From positions 62,001 to 126,000 of the forward strand of contig NZ_MHXN01000004.1 of the NCBI RefSeq assembly GCF_001824475.1: DNA of 64,000 nucleotides, written 5' to 3'. The notes below the pieces were generated by a model, which had not been told where the DNA came from, did not search any database, and worked only from the letters and a program-made list of their open reading frames with translations. Each line of letters begins with the position of its first letter. The stretch's first letter is position 1. Positions 42,083-51,222 of this stretch are shown here, in pieces. A program made the translations under genes and the position numbers. The stretch is from Phenylobacterium sp. RIFCSPHIGHO2_01_FULL_69_31 (GTDB lineage: Bacteria; Pseudomonadota; Alphaproteobacteria; Caulobacterales; Caulobacteraceae).

Positions 42083-44254
42083 TCACATCCTCCAGGCCAG
42101 GGTGACGCCGTAGGTGCGCGGCGGGGCGTAGGGGACCACGACCTGGCCGTAGGGGGCGAAGCCGTTGGCATAGGTGGCCACCAGCTCGTCGGTGAGGTTC
42201 TTGCCCCACAGCGAGACCTCCCAGCGCCCGTCCGGCGAGGTGGCGGCGAGGCGGGCGTCGACGTTGACGAACCCGGCCTGCTTCTGCCCTGCGACATTCG
42301 AGGCATCGAAGAACATGTGGGACTGGTTGGTGTAGTCGACCCGGCCCAGCACGCCCCAGCCCGCGACCTCGCGGCCGTACTGGAGGCCCAGGTGCAGCTT
42401 GTGGCGCGGCGCGCGCGGCAGGTCGTTGCCGGTGTAGTCGGCCACGGCGCCGTTGGCGAAGCTCTCGAAGACCGCGTCCAGGTAGCCGAAGCTCCCGTCG
42501 AGCTGCAGGCCCGGCGCAGGCCGCAGGATCCACTCCAGCTCGACGCCCTCGATCTCGGCGGTGGCGGCGTTGCCGACCACCACGCAGCACAGCGGGACCA
42601 GTTGGGAGACCTGCAGGTCCTTGTAGTCGGTGCGGAACACCGCCGCGTTCAGGACGAGGCGCCCGTCTAGCCACTCGGTCTTGGCGCCGGCCTCGTAGCT
42701 CCAGGCGTATTCGGGGTCGTAGGGCGTCGCCTGGCTGGCCGCCGAGCCGGCCACGCCCTGGAAGCCGCCGCTCTTGAAGCCGCGGGTGGCCGAAACGTAG
42801 ACGAGCGCATCCGGCGTGGCCTGCCAGTGGAGGGCGAAGCGGGGGGTCAGCGCCTTCCAGCTCTCGCGGGCCCGCACGTCGTAGTCGGCGGCCAGCGGCG
42901 GCGGCTGGCCGGGGCCGGAGACCTTGCGCCCGATGAAGCGGCCGCGCTTGCGTTCCCAGGTCTGGCGCAGGCCGACGGTGGCCTCCAGCGTCTCGGTGAT
43001 CCCGTACGAGGCTTGGCCGAAGATCGCCCAGCTGCGGCCGTCGACCGCCTGGGGATAGGTGGCCAGGCCCCGCTGGGCGGGCGAGGGCAGGTCCTGCTGG
43101 GCGTCCTGGATGCGGTTGTTGTCCTCGTCGAGGAAATAGACGCCGACCTGGCCCTTCAGGCGGCCCCGCAGGAGGCCGAACGCCAGGCGCGCCTCCTGGC
43201 TGAACTGGCGGTTCTTCTCGTGGTCGGTCTGGGTGTACTCGATCTGGTTCGGCGGGTTCACCCGGTTGGAGAAGAAGGCCGTCCGGAAATTCAGCGTGCT
43301 GGCGCGCCAGGCGGTGATCGAGGTCAGCACCCCGATCGGCGTCGTGTAGGTCACCTCGCCGCGGTAGGTCTGGAGCCAGCGGCGGAGGTAGCCGTCGATG
43401 TAGGCGTTGGTGACGCGGGGATCGGGATCGACGCCGGCGCAGTGGATCCCGCCCCGGATCGTGGCGTCGCAGATGTTGTCGCGGGGAACGCCGCGCTGGT
43501 CCTGATCGGTGAGGTCCGCGGCCAGGACGATGTCCAAGTCGGCGCTCGGCTGGAGGCGCAGGGCGGCGGCGGCGGTGCGCAGGTCCTGGTCATCCACGCG
43601 GCGCCCGGTGGGCGCGTTGAAGGCATAGCCGTCCCGCAGCTTGATCGAGCCCCCCAGCGACAGGAACACGGTGTCGGAGAGCGGGACGTTGCCGCGGGCG
43701 GTCAGGGTGCGCCGGTCGTGGTTTCCGTATCCGCCCGCGATGCGCAGCGAGGGCTCGGCCGAGGGCTTGCGGCTGACGAACTGGACCAGGCCGCCGATGG
43801 CGTTCCTGCCGAACAGCACACCCTGCGGACCGCGCAGCACCTCGACCCGCTCCAGGTCGAGGGCGTCGATGTCCGGCGTGCCGCCCCGGCCGGCATAGAC
43901 CCCGTCCACGAAGACCACCACGGACGGATCGCCGCCGGCGTTCTGGCTGATGCCGAAGGGGGAGCCGATGCCGCGGATCGCCAGGTTGGTCTGGATCGGG
44001 TCCACCGCCCCGACGGTGAAGCCGGGCGCCCGCAGCGCGATGTCCTGCAGCGTCTCGACGGACTGGCGGCGCAGGGCGGAGGCGGGGAAGGTGCTGACGG
44101 CCACGGGCGCGCGCTGGACGTTCTCCTCGACCCGCTGGGCGGTCACCACCAGCTCGGAGACGGACTCATGAGCGTGCTGCGCCTGCGCCGGACCCGCCGC
44201 CAGGGCGGCGCCGGCGAACAGCAGGCGCGCGGCGCCCCACCCCAAAGTCGTCAT
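42083..44254 (-). CDS. TonB-dependent outer-membrane receptor
   Basis: A 723-aa TonB-dependent transporter. The signal peptide ends near AQAQHA (residue about 27), and the plug begins SELVVTAQRVEENVQRAPVAV. VEVLRGPQGVLFGRNAIGGLVQF is the plug hallmark, and the barrel terminates at YGVTLAWRM. It differs substantially from the receptor at 33647. It is divergent from a TetR gene over 130 bp that contains a strong palindrome, so the TetR protein may control it. Confidence 0.92.
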   Translation of the reverse strand: MTTLGWGAARLLFAGAALAAGPAQAQHAHESVSELVVTAQRVEENVQRAPVAVSTFPASALRRQSVETLQDIALRAPGFTVGAVDPIQTNLAIRGIGSPFGISQNAGGDPSVVVFVDGVYAGRGGTPDIDALDLERVEVLRGPQGVLFGRNAIGGLVQFVSRKPSAEPSLRIAGGYGNHDRRTLTARGNVPLSDTVFLSLGGSIKLRDGYAFNAPTGRRVDDQDLRTAAAALRLQPSADLDIVLAADLTDQDQRGVPRDNICDATIRGGIHCAGVDPDPRVTNAYIDGYLRRWLQTYRGEVTYTTPIGVLTSITAWRASTLNFRTAFFSNRVNPPNQIEYTQTDHEKNRQFSQEARLAFGLLRGRLKGQVGVYFLDEDNNRIQDAQQDLPSPAQRGLATYPQAVDGRSWAIFGQASYGITETLEATVGLRQTWERKRGRFIGRKVSGPGQPPPLAADYDVRARESWKALTPRFALHWQATPDALVYVSATRGFKSGGFQGVAGSAASQATPYDPEYAWSYEAGAKTEWLDGRLVLNAAVFRTDYKDLQVSQLVPLCCVVVGNAATAEIEGVELEWILRPAPGLQLDGSFGYLDAVFESFANGAVADYTGNDLPRAPRHKLHLGLQYGREVAGWGVLGRVDYTNQSHMFFDASNVAGQKQAGFVNVDARLAATSPDGRWEVSLWGKNLTDELVATYANGFAPYGQVVVPYAPPRTYGVTLAWRM

Positions 44255-44349
44255 CGAACGCCACTCCTCGCCGCCGTGCCCCGCGGCTGGCGCGATCCAT
44301 AGCCGACGCGCCCCGCCCGGGACAACGCAGCAAGCCTTGCCCGGGCCCC

Positions 44350-44397
44350 TTGCGTTTCTGACTGATTAGTTCAATAATGACCATATGGTCAGAAACG
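44350..44397 (+). promoter_or_regulatory. tetR promoter, probable leaderless start, and operator palindromes
   Basis: TTGCGT (44350-44355), 17 bp, AATAAT (44373-44378) is a good promoter whose start point would fall at about 44385, the A of the tetR ATG. TGACCATATGGTCA (44378-44391) is a perfect palindrome across that codon. CGTTTCTGAC (44353-44362) and GTCAGAAACG (44388-44397) are perfect 10-bp inverted arms bracketing it. Binding there would block transcription of tetR and perhaps of the divergent receptor gene. Confidence 0.65.
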
Positions 44398-45023
44398 TGG
44401 AAACCCTGGACCGGCGGCGTGTGCGCACCCGCGCGGCGCTGCTGCGCGCCGGGCAGAGCCTGTTTGCGGAACGGTCGGTGGACGGGGTCAGCATCGACGA
44501 CATCGTGGCCGCCGCCGACGTGGCCAAGGGCAGCTTCTACAACCACTTCCCGGACAAGGACGCCCTGGCCCAGGCGCTGGCCGACCAGGCGCGGGCGTCG
44601 GTGGAGGCGATGGTGGCGCATGTGGGGGCGGGCGTGGCCGACCCGGCCGAGCGGGTGGCCCGCGCCCTCTGCGCCTTCGCCCGCCAGGCCGTGGAGCACC
44701 CCGAGGGCGTGCGCATGATGCTGCGCCTCTTCCAGGGCGCGGCGATCCCCGACGCGCCGATGAACGCCGGCGTCCGCGCCGACATCCAGGCAGGGCTGGC
44801 CGCGGGCCGGTTCTCGGGCCTTTCGCTGGAGGCGGGGGTGCTGATGGCGGTGGGCGTGGTCCAGATCACCGTGGCCCGCGCGCTGGATCACGAGAGCCGC
44901 GGCCAGGCCAGCGCCCTCGCGCGGGAGATGGCGGCCGCCCTGCTGCGGGCCCTCGCCGTCGATCCGGCCGAGGGTTGGGCCATCGCCGAGCGCGCCGCCG
45001 CCGACCTCTTCGCCCCAGGCTGA
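44385..45023 (+). CDS. TetR family transcriptional regulator
   Basis: A 212-aa regulator with N-terminal HTH (about residues 10-56: SIDDIVAAADVAKGSFYNHFPDKDAL). No Shine-Dalgarno lies before the ATG and a promoter is placed so that the mRNA would begin at the start codon. It is followed 14 bp later by the metallo-beta-lactamase-fold gene, and divergent from a TonB receptor. Confidence 0.9.
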   Translation: MVRNVETLDRRRVRTRAALLRAGQSLFAERSVDGVSIDDIVAAADVAKGSFYNHFPDKDALAQALADQARASVEAMVAHVGAGVADPAERVARALCAFARQAVEHPEGVRMMLRLFQGAAIPDAPMNAGVRADIQAGLAAGRFSGLSLEAGVLMAVGVVQITVARALDHESRGQASALAREMAAALLRALAVDPAEGWAIAERAAADLFAPG

Positions 45024-45037
45024 AACGGAGCCTCGCC

Positions 45038-46507
45038 ATGCCCATCCTCCGCGCCCTCGTGGCCCTCTACGGCCTGCTGTTCGCCGCGCTCGGCCTCGGC
45101 TTCTGGATCGCGCCGCAGCGGCTGGCGCAGGGGTTCCACCTGGAGGCGGTGAACGTGCCGGGGCTGGCGACCCTGCGCGCGGACTTCGGCGGCCTGTTCC
45201 TGACCCTGGCGGCGCTGTGCCTCGCGGCCGCCTGGACACGCCGCCGGCTGCCGGCTGTCGCGGCGGCCCTGGTGCTGGGCGCGGCGGCGACGGGCCGGCT
45301 GATCGGCTGGGGAGTCACCGGCGATCTCGGCGGCCAGGCGGCCTCGCTGGGGGTGGAGGTGATCGCGATCGTCCTGCTGGCGCTCTACGCCCGCGCCCTG
45401 CCCGCCGATCCCGCGGCCCGGCCGGGCGGGGGACTGCGGACGGCCGGCGTGGCGCTGGGCCTGGTCGCCCTGGCCGGCGGGGCGCTGCTGATCCCCGGCG
45501 TGCAGCAGGCGCTGTTCCTGCAGGCCGCCAAGGCGGGCGTCGGGCACAACAACAACGCGCTGATGAAGGACGACGCCCTGCGCGTGGTGCTGTGCGGAAC
45601 GTCCGCCCCGCTGCCCAGCGCCAGCCGCGCCAAGGCCTGCGTCGGGGTGATCGCGGGCGGCAAGCTGTACGTCGTGGACAGCGGGCCGGAGTCCACCGAG
45701 AACCTGCTGAAGTGGGGCCTGCCCCTGGACCGCGTGGGCGGGGTGCTGCTGACCCATTTCCACTCGGACCACATCGGCGACCTGGGCGAGCTGAACCTGC
45801 AGACCTGGGTCCAGGGCCGACCCGGGCCCCTGCCGGTCTATGGCGGCCCCGGGGTCGAGCGCGTGGTGGCCGGGTTCAACGAAGCCTATGCCCTGGACCA
45901 GGGCTATCGCACCGCCCACCACACCGCGGCGATGATGCCGCCGGCCACCTGGCCGATGGTCGCCCGCCCGGTTCCGGTGGCGGCCGACGGCCCCCTGCCC
46001 CGCACCGGCGTGCTGCTGGACGACGGCAAGCTCAAGATCACGGCGATCGAGACCAACCACGCGCCGGTTCACCCGGCCTATGCCTACCGCTTCGACTACA
46101 AGGGCCGCTCGGTGGTGATCACGGGCGACACGGCCAACTACCTGCCCCTGGCCGCCGCGTCGCGGGGCGCCGACATCCTCCTGTCCGAGGCGCTGAACCG
46201 CGAGATGATCGCCGACATGGAGCGCACCGCGCGCCAGGCGGAGCGGCCGCGGATCGCCCACATCATGGCGGACATTCAGAGCTATCACATCTCGCCCACC
46301 GAGGCGGCGGGGCTGGCCGACACGGCCGGGGTGAAGCTCTTGGTGCTGTACCACCTGCTGCCGGCCCCGGATAACTTCGTCCTGCGCAGGCTGTTCACCC
46401 GCGGCGTCGGCGAGGCGCGACGCGGGGAGTGGGACCTGGCGGACGACGGCAGCCTCTACACCCTGCCGGTGGGCTCCACGGACATCCGCATCGGCCGCAT
46501 CCGCTAG
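45038..46507 (+). CDS. Membrane-anchored metallo-beta-lactamase-fold hydrolase (DUF4345 fusion)
   Basis: A 489-aa protein. The N-terminal 130-150 residues form four TM helices resembling DUF4345 (LYGLLFAALGLGFWIAPQRLA). A single hydrophobic segment (about 135-158) then leads to a metallo-hydrolase domain. The zinc motif is THFHSDHIGD (about residue 243); TGDTANY supplies the bridging Asp. The domain resembles arylsulfatase/RNase Z-like MBL enzymes. The active domain would be periplasmic if the TM count is even plus one; topology is not certain. Its stop overlaps the convergent VOC gene by 4 bp. Confidence 0.82.
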   Translation: MPILRALVALYGLLFAALGLGFWIAPQRLAQGFHLEAVNVPGLATLRADFGGLFLTLAALCLAAAWTRRRLPAVAAALVLGAAATGRLIGWGVTGDLGGQAASLGVEVIAIVLLALYARALPADPAARPGGGLRTAGVALGLVALAGGALLIPGVQQALFLQAAKAGVGHNNNALMKDDALRVVLCGTSAPLPSASRAKACVGVIAGGKLYVVDSGPESTENLLKWGLPLDRVGGVLLTHFHSDHIGDLGELNLQTWVQGRPGPLPVYGGPGVERVVAGFNEAYALDQGYRTAHHTAAMMPPATWPMVARPVPVAADGPLPRTGVLLDDGKLKITAIETNHAPVHPAYAYRFDYKGRSVVITGDTANYLPLAAASRGADILLSEALNREMIADMERTARQAERPRIAHIMADIQSYHISPTEAAGLADTAGVKLLVLYHLLPAPDNFVLRRLFTRGVGEARRGEWDLADDGSLYTLPVGSTDIRIGRIR

Positions 46508-47247
46508 CCCTGGACCAGGCGCACGCGGGTTCCGCAGAGGACGACCTCGCCGTCGGCGTCGACGGCGCCTCGGGCCTGGGCGCGGGCGAAGACGGCCACC
46601 GGATCGCGGACCTTTACGTCGAAGGCCCGCAGGCCCTCCCCGCGGCCGTCCTCGGCCTTCACGAAGCGGATCTCGCCCCCGTCGAGGGCGAGGCTGAGGC
46701 CGTCGGGGCGCGCGTCCAGCCCCAGGACCTCGCCCCAGCGCTTGGCCATGGCGGCCGGATCGTCCGCCTGAACCTCGGCGCCGACGATCTCCAGCGAGGT
46801 GTCGGTTTTCACATTGGCCTGCCAGTCGGGGCCGCCCCACTCCCACCGCTCGCGCGGCTCCATCCAGTCCACCGAGACGATGGCGCCGCCCACGTCTTTG
46901 GGATGCAGGTGGGTGAACGAGACGCCCTTGCCGTCGAACTGGTCGGCGACCCGGACGCCCGTCTCGGCCACACGCGCCCGCGCGCCCGCCAGGTCGTCGG
47001 TCTGCAGGATGACCATGTAGCCGCCGTCGCCCTGGCGCTTCTCCAACAGGCGGCCGGCGGTGGTGCCCTCGCGGGTGGGAGAGACCACCTCCAGGAAGGT
47101 ATCGCCCACCGGCCAGACGGCGTTGTGCAGACCGTACTTGCCGACGCCCGGATCGGCGTAGGCGGCGCCCAGCCCCAGCACGTCCACGATCTCCGCCCGC
47201 GCGGCCTCCAGGTCCTGGCCCACCAGGGCGATCTGCCGAAGCCGCAT
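46504..47247 (-). CDS. VOC family protein (glyoxalase-like, two-module)
   Basis: A 247-aa protein starting MRLRQIALVGQDLEAARAEI, as in glyoxalase-like (Glyoxalase_3) proteins. Two VOC-type halves are seen: residues about 1-125 (GGYMVILQTDDLAGARARV) and about 145-245. Metal ligands are not clear (possible His in FTHLHPKD). It is divergent from the enoyl-CoA hydratase gene. Function is unknown. Confidence 0.78.
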   Translation of the reverse strand: MRLRQIALVGQDLEAARAEIVDVLGLGAAYADPGVGKYGLHNAVWPVGDTFLEVVSPTREGTTAGRLLEKRQGDGGYMVILQTDDLAGARARVAETGVRVADQFDGKGVSFTHLHPKDVGGAIVSVDWMEPRERWEWGGPDWQANVKTDTSLEIVGAEVQADDPAAMAKRWGEVLGLDARPDGLSLALDGGEIRFVKAEDGRGEGLRAFDVKVRDPVAVFARAQARGAVDADGEVVLCGTRVRLVQG

Positions 47248-47354
47248 CGTCGTCCTCCCGCTTGTCGTTGGCGCGAACTAGAGGCGCCGGCCGGATGACG
47301 GTCAAGCGGGCAGGGCCTATCGTCTGCGCCAACCCACAACGGAGGGACCCCGCC

Positions 47355-48176
47355 ATGGCCGACATCGACACCGGCACGACCGACCTGCTCGCCACCCTGG
47401 ACGGCGGGGTGCTGACGCTGACGCTCAATCGGCCTGATGCGCGCAACGCCATGTCCGGGGAGATGAACGACGCCCTGGCCAAGACCCTGGCCTGGGCCGA
47501 GCTGGACGGGGCGGTGAAGGCCATCGTGCTGACGGGCGCGGGCAAGGGGTTCTGCGCCGGCGGCGACGTGAAGGGCATGAACAGCCGCAACGAAAGCGCC
47601 GGCGACGGGGGCGGCATCGACGCGGCCATCCACCGCCAGCGGGTGAACCAGCGCGCCACCGCGGGAAAGCTGTTCAAGATGCCCAAGCCGACCCTGGCCG
47701 CCCTGCCCGGCGCGGCGGCCGGCGCGGGATTCAGCCTGGCCCTGGCCTGCGACCTGCGGATCATGGCCTCCAGCGCGATCATGACCACCGCCTTCGCCAA
47801 GGTCGGCTTCTCCGGCGACTACGGCGGGACCTATTTCCTGACCCAGCTGGTGGGTTCGGCCAAGGCGCGGGAGCTCTACTACCTGTCGGAGCGGATCGGG
47901 GCGGACGAAGCCCTGCGCCTAGGGCTGACCAACTGGGTCTGCGAGTTCGACGAGCTGCAGGCCCGCGCCCAGGAGATCGCGCGCCGGCTCGCGACCGGGC
48001 CGACCATCGCCTACCGCTACATGAAGGAGAACCTGAACCGCGCCATGGCCGGCGACGTCGACGACTGCCTGGACCTGGAGGCCACCCACCACGTCCACTG
48101 CGGCCAGACCGCCGACCACAAAGAAGCGGCCAAGGCGTTCGTCGAGAAACGCGAGCCGGTGTTCACGGGGCGATAG
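47355..48176 (+). CDS. Enoyl-CoA hydratase/isomerase (crotonase fold)
   Basis: A 273-aa crotonase-fold enzyme. LNRPDARNAMSGEMNDAL, the first oxyanion-hole segment GKGFCAGGDVKGM and the second, LPGAAAGAGFSLALACDLRI, are all visible. The Glu144/Glu164-equivalent region reads TAFAKVGFSGDYGGTYFL, with Gly/Asp where E. coli FadB has Glu; this fits isomerase or specialised hydratase members. ATG 47355 is preceded by GGAGGGAC. It probably serves beta-oxidation of the compound activated elsewhere in the region. Confidence 0.9.
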   Translation: MADIDTGTTDLLATLDGGVLTLTLNRPDARNAMSGEMNDALAKTLAWAELDGAVKAIVLTGAGKGFCAGGDVKGMNSRNESAGDGGGIDAAIHRQRVNQRATAGKLFKMPKPTLAALPGAAAGAGFSLALACDLRIMASSAIMTTAFAKVGFSGDYGGTYFLTQLVGSAKARELYYLSERIGADEALRLGLTNWVCEFDELQARAQEIARRLATGPTIAYRYMKENLNRAMAGDVDDCLDLEATHHVHCGQTADHKEAAKAFVEKREPVFTGR

Positions 48177-48335
48177 GGTCGCGCTCACGCCCAAACGCGC
48201 GTCTCAAGGCTCGTCATCTCCGGGCGGATGTCCTGAGGCAAATGCTCGCTCTCGCGATCTGAACTTCCGAAATCGGCGCCTGGGCCAGAACGTGCTTTCG
48301 AACCTGCTGCGGCCGCCGACCCTTGCACCCCCGCT

Positions 48336-48384
48336 CCGTCATCCCGGGCGGAGCGCTCGCCAGAGCGCGCAGACGCGGGACCCA
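48336..48384. repeat. 49-nt intergenic repeat, copy A
   Basis: It begins CCGTCATCCCGGGCGGAGCG and ends CGCGGGACCCA. It matches the reverse complement of copy B (48612-48660) at 46 of 49 positions. It contains a CGAGCGC-type internal palindrome. A weaker related stretch starts near 48217. Confidence 0.8.
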
Positions 48385-48406
48385 CCGCACCGCCACCGAC
48401 GCTCGC

Positions 48407-48511
48407 CTAGGGGCGTTGCAGCCACGACAGCGGTCCTTCCGGCTGCTCGAACCAAGGGTCGGATAGATCGCGCCATTCAGGATTCTCGGCCTCGATCAGC
48501 TGCAGCTTCAT
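48407..48511 (-). pseudogene. Fragment of a short protein gene between inverted repeats
   Basis: The minus strand encodes MKLQLIEAENPEWRDLSDPW, then FEQPEGPLSWLQRP and stop. The same frame continues upstream as AQDAFIAVYMK to a stop at 48554-48556 with no start codon. The sequence is clearly protein-like and looks like the C-terminal end of a larger gene whose 5' part is gone. It lies between repeat copies A and B. I do not recognise the family. Confidence 0.45.
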
Positions 48512-48611
48512 GTAGACGGCGATGAAGGCGTCCTGCGCGACCGTCGACGAAAGCTAGGCCCTGACCGGGATTGCGTCATCCGTCGTGGCGCAGCTTCAAG
48601 GTCGCGTCGGC

Positions 48612-48660
48612 TGGGTCCCGGGTCTCCGCGCTCAGGCGAGCGCTCCGCCCGGGATGACGG
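48612..48660. repeat. 49-nt intergenic repeat, copy B (inverted)
   Basis: An inverted copy of 48336-48384 with three mismatches. Together they form terminal inverted repeats of a roughly 325-bp MITE-like unit. The remaining 48661-48847 stretch has no gene that I can support. Confidence 0.8.
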
Positions 48661-48847
48661 TCAGGGGGCGAATGATTGCAATCCACCCTTCGTCGACGTT
48701 GGCGAAGTCCGCTGTCGAGCTCTAGCGCGGCACGTCCGCTTCTCGGACGGGTCGCAATGACCGGGGCCGACCCATTGCGGACCAAAACGGGTGAGTTAAC
48801 TGTGCACGGACACTCGCCCTTAAGTGGTGGCAGATCATGCGTTTGCC

Positions 48848-49450
48848 ATGAAACGCCTTGTCTTGATCGCGTGCGTGGTTCTTGCGAGTTGCTCTCGGGG
48901 GCCCGCAGACGAAGTGGCGCTGATCCGCGGCGCTGATGCGCTTGCATGGGACGGCAAGCACCAGGTCGCAGGGCACCGTTTCCGAGAGTTTCCTGCGACG
49001 CTTGCCAATTGGAACGTCGCGCCAGCGGGCAATCTGACGGCGTTCCTGCCGCGCCAAATCTTCGAGGACCTGGGCGACTTGCCACATAATGCTCGAACGC
49101 CCCAGCCAGTCGGTGACGTGATCATCAATATCGGCGACGCGCGCACGCCGGACGTTATGTGGAACGCGCTTCAGCCGCTGGAGCCGACCGGAGAGTTTGC
49201 TGGCTTAAAGCGTTTCGTGTCGAGAGCGCCCGGTGTTGTCGCGCCGGGCGACACGCTGGTGCTGCCCGCACCGTACAAGGGACACGTGCAGTGCGGGGCT
49301 GGCGTCCTCTCGTCCAAAGCCGCCTCGTGCAATGTGACCCTGACCCATGACGGGCTGCGCCACAGCTTCACCATAACCGTGGACCAGATCCAAACATGGC
49401 GTGAATACGTGGAGTCCTACCTGCGGGTCGTCAGCTTGCTGGAGGCTTAG
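48848..49450 (+). CDS. Hypothetical lipoprotein
   Basis: A 200-aa lipoprotein. The signal MKRLVLIACVVLASC ends in a lipobox (LASC) with Cys15 as the lipidated residue. The mature part is about 185 aa with two further Cys (VQCGAG, ASCNVT) that may form a disulfide. No family is recognised. The start at 48848 is preferred to 48824 because of the lipobox spacing. GC content is lower than in its neighbours, so transfer is possible. Confidence 0.7.
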   Translation: MKRLVLIACVVLASCSRGPADEVALIRGADALAWDGKHQVAGHRFREFPATLANWNVAPAGNLTAFLPRQIFEDLGDLPHNARTPQPVGDVIINIGDARTPDVMWNALQPLEPTGEFAGLKRFVSRAPGVVAPGDTLVLPAPYKGHVQCGAGVLSSKAASCNVTLTHDGLRHSFTITVDQIQTWREYVESYLRVVSLLEA

Positions 49451-49527
49451 GCCCACTTCCGAACGTCCCCTTCCACCCCCGCACCGCCCTCCACCATGTC
49501 CGCTTGGGGCGCGGAAGCGGCGCCTGA

Positions 49528-50460
49528 CTAGAACACCGACCAGCGCATGCGGGCGGCGAGGCGTTCGAGGGCCAGGGTGCCGACCTGGGAATTGCCGACG
49601 GCGTTGAGGCCGGGCGACCAGACCGCCACGGCGGCGACGTCGGGGACGATGGTGAGGATGCCGCCGCCGACGCCGCTCTTGCCGGGCAGGCCCACCTGGA
49701 AGGCGAACTCGCCCGAGGCGTCGTAGTGGCCGCAGGTCATCATGATGGCGTTGATCCGACGCGCATGCTCGGGGCTGATCACCACCTCGCCGGTCAGGGG
49801 ATCGACGCCTTCGTTGGCCAGGAACAGGCCCGCGCGGGCGAGCTGGCGGCAGGTGATCCGCAGGGAGCACTGGTGGAAGTAGGTCTGCAGCACGTCCTCC
49901 ACCGGACTGTGCAGGTTGTCGAAGCCCTTCATGAAGTTGGCGAGGCTGTAGTTGCGGTAGCCGGTGGCGGCCTCGGACGTGGCCACCTCCTTGTCGACAT
50001 CGATGGTGTCGGCGCCCGCCAGGCGGCGCAGGGTGTCGCGGATGTCGTCCACCGCTTCGCCCGGCGTGCGGCCCGCCAGCACGGCGTCGGTCACCACGAT
50101 GGCGCCGGCGTTGATGAAGGGGTTGCGGGGCACGCCGCCTTCCGCCTCCAGCTGGACGATGGAGTTGAAACGCGACCCTGACGGCTCGCGCCCCACCCGC
50201 ACCCATAGGCTCTCGCCCATACGCTGCAGGGCCATGGTGAGGGTGAAGACCTTGGAGATGCTCTGGATCGAGAAGGGCAGCCAGGCGTCGCCGTACTCGG
50301 CCATCTGGCCGTCGCAGGTGATCACCGCCAGGCCGAAGCGGTTGGCGTCCACCCGGGCCAAGGCGGGGATGTAGTCGGCGACCTTGCCCTCGCCCCGGTG
50401 CGCGTCGGCGATCTCCTTGCCGACCGTGGCGACGATCTGGGCGAGGGTCTCGGTCGACAT
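49528..50460 (-). CDS. glsA: Glutaminase
   Basis: A 310-aa serine-dependent glutaminase converting glutamine to glutamate and ammonia. The SxxK motif SISK is at about residues 67-70. [28 protein letters not shown] and GKSGVGGGI are characteristic family blocks. Length equals the usual 305-310 aa. No dedicated regulator is seen. It is 20 bp from the porin gene upstream in the same direction. Confidence 0.95.
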   Translation of the reverse strand: MSTETLAQIVATVGKEIADAHRGEGKVADYIPALARVDANRFGLAVITCDGQMAEYGDAWLPFSIQSISKVFTLTMALQRMGESLWVRVGREPSGSRFNSIVQLEAEGGVPRNPFINAGAIVVTDAVLAGRTPGEAVDDIRDTLRRLAGADTIDVDKEVATSEAATGYRNYSLANFMKGFDNLHSPVEDVLQTYFHQCSLRITCRQLARAGLFLANEGVDPLTGEVVISPEHARRINAIMMTCGHYDASGEFAFQVGLPGKSGVGGGILTIVPDVAAVAVWSPGLNAVGNSQVGTLALERLAARMRWSVF

Positions 50461-50479
50461 GGGGCTTTGGACCTCGGCG

Positions 50480-51160
50480 CTAGAACGTGGCTTTCAGGCT
50501 GACCACGGCCCGGCTGCCGTAGATATCGCCGAAGCTGTGCTTGTCGGTGTCGTGATAGCGCAGATCGAGGCCAAGGTTATCGGTGAGCGCATAGCCCACG
50601 CCCACGTTCCAGGTGGTGTAGTCGCCGGCGCCGTCCACCTGCTGGCGGCCGAGCGCGGCGCTGAACGAGACCTTCACCGTCGGCGAGTAGGAGCCGTTGA
50701 TCTCGTAGTAGAGGGCGTGGTCGACGCCTGCGTAGTAGTTCGGCGAATAGTAGGCCTGGGCGCCGATGGTCGCCGGACCCAGCGGCACGCTGCCGGCCGC
50801 CTTGAACTCGAAATAGTCCAGGTCCGCGCCCGACGGCTGGTCGGTGTAGCCGTAGTAGAGGACGCCTAGGTCCAGCGAGACCACGCCCAGGGTCGGGGTG
50901 AAGCCGGCGTAGAGGTCGAACTCGAGGTCGGTCGAATCCCCGAAGTCGACGTTGGAGGCCCAGACGCCGGCGTAGAACTGGCCGGCCGAGACGTCGGCGC
51001 CGCCGAACACCTGCGGGTCCTCGTCGGTCTGGCTCACGCCCCGGAACACATAGTCGCTGGCGACGCCGAGGTTGAACTCGAAGCTCGGCGTCTCCTGGGC
51101 GGCGACGGGGCCCGCCAGCGCAAGGGCGGCGGCGGCGAAGAGCGCGGTGCGGAAGGTCAT
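50480..51160 (-). CDS. TorF family putative porin
   Basis: A 226-aa outer-membrane protein. Its signal peptide is cleaved near VAAQE (residue about 22). The mature part starts [21 protein letters not shown], the signature of the TIGR02001/TorF family, and ends with VVSLKATF, a C-terminal Phe for BAM recognition. It is likely co-transcribed with glutaminase, so glutamine or another small amino compound may be what it admits. I trimmed the 5' end to ATG 51160. Confidence 0.87.
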   Translation of the reverse strand: MTFRTALFAAAALALAGPVAAQETPSFEFNLGVASDYVFRGVSQTDEDPQVFGGADVSAGQFYAGVWASNVDFGDSTDLEFDLYAGFTPTLGVVSLDLGVLYYGYTDQPSGADLDYFEFKAAGSVPLGPATIGAQAYYSPNYYAGVDHALYYEINGSYSPTVKVSFSAALGRQQVDGAGDYTTWNVGVGYALTDNLGLDLRYHDTDKHSFGDIYGSRAVVSLKATF

Positions 51161-51222
51161 GCCTGGTCCTTGGAAAATCCGGGCGCCAATGAGCACGCGA
51201 TTCACTTAACGGGAGCTTGGCG

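Noticed and set aside
44888..47800. A 970-codon minus-strand frame
   Set aside because: It crosses the metallo-hydrolase, VOC and enoyl-CoA hydratase genes in the wrong frame and has no domain.
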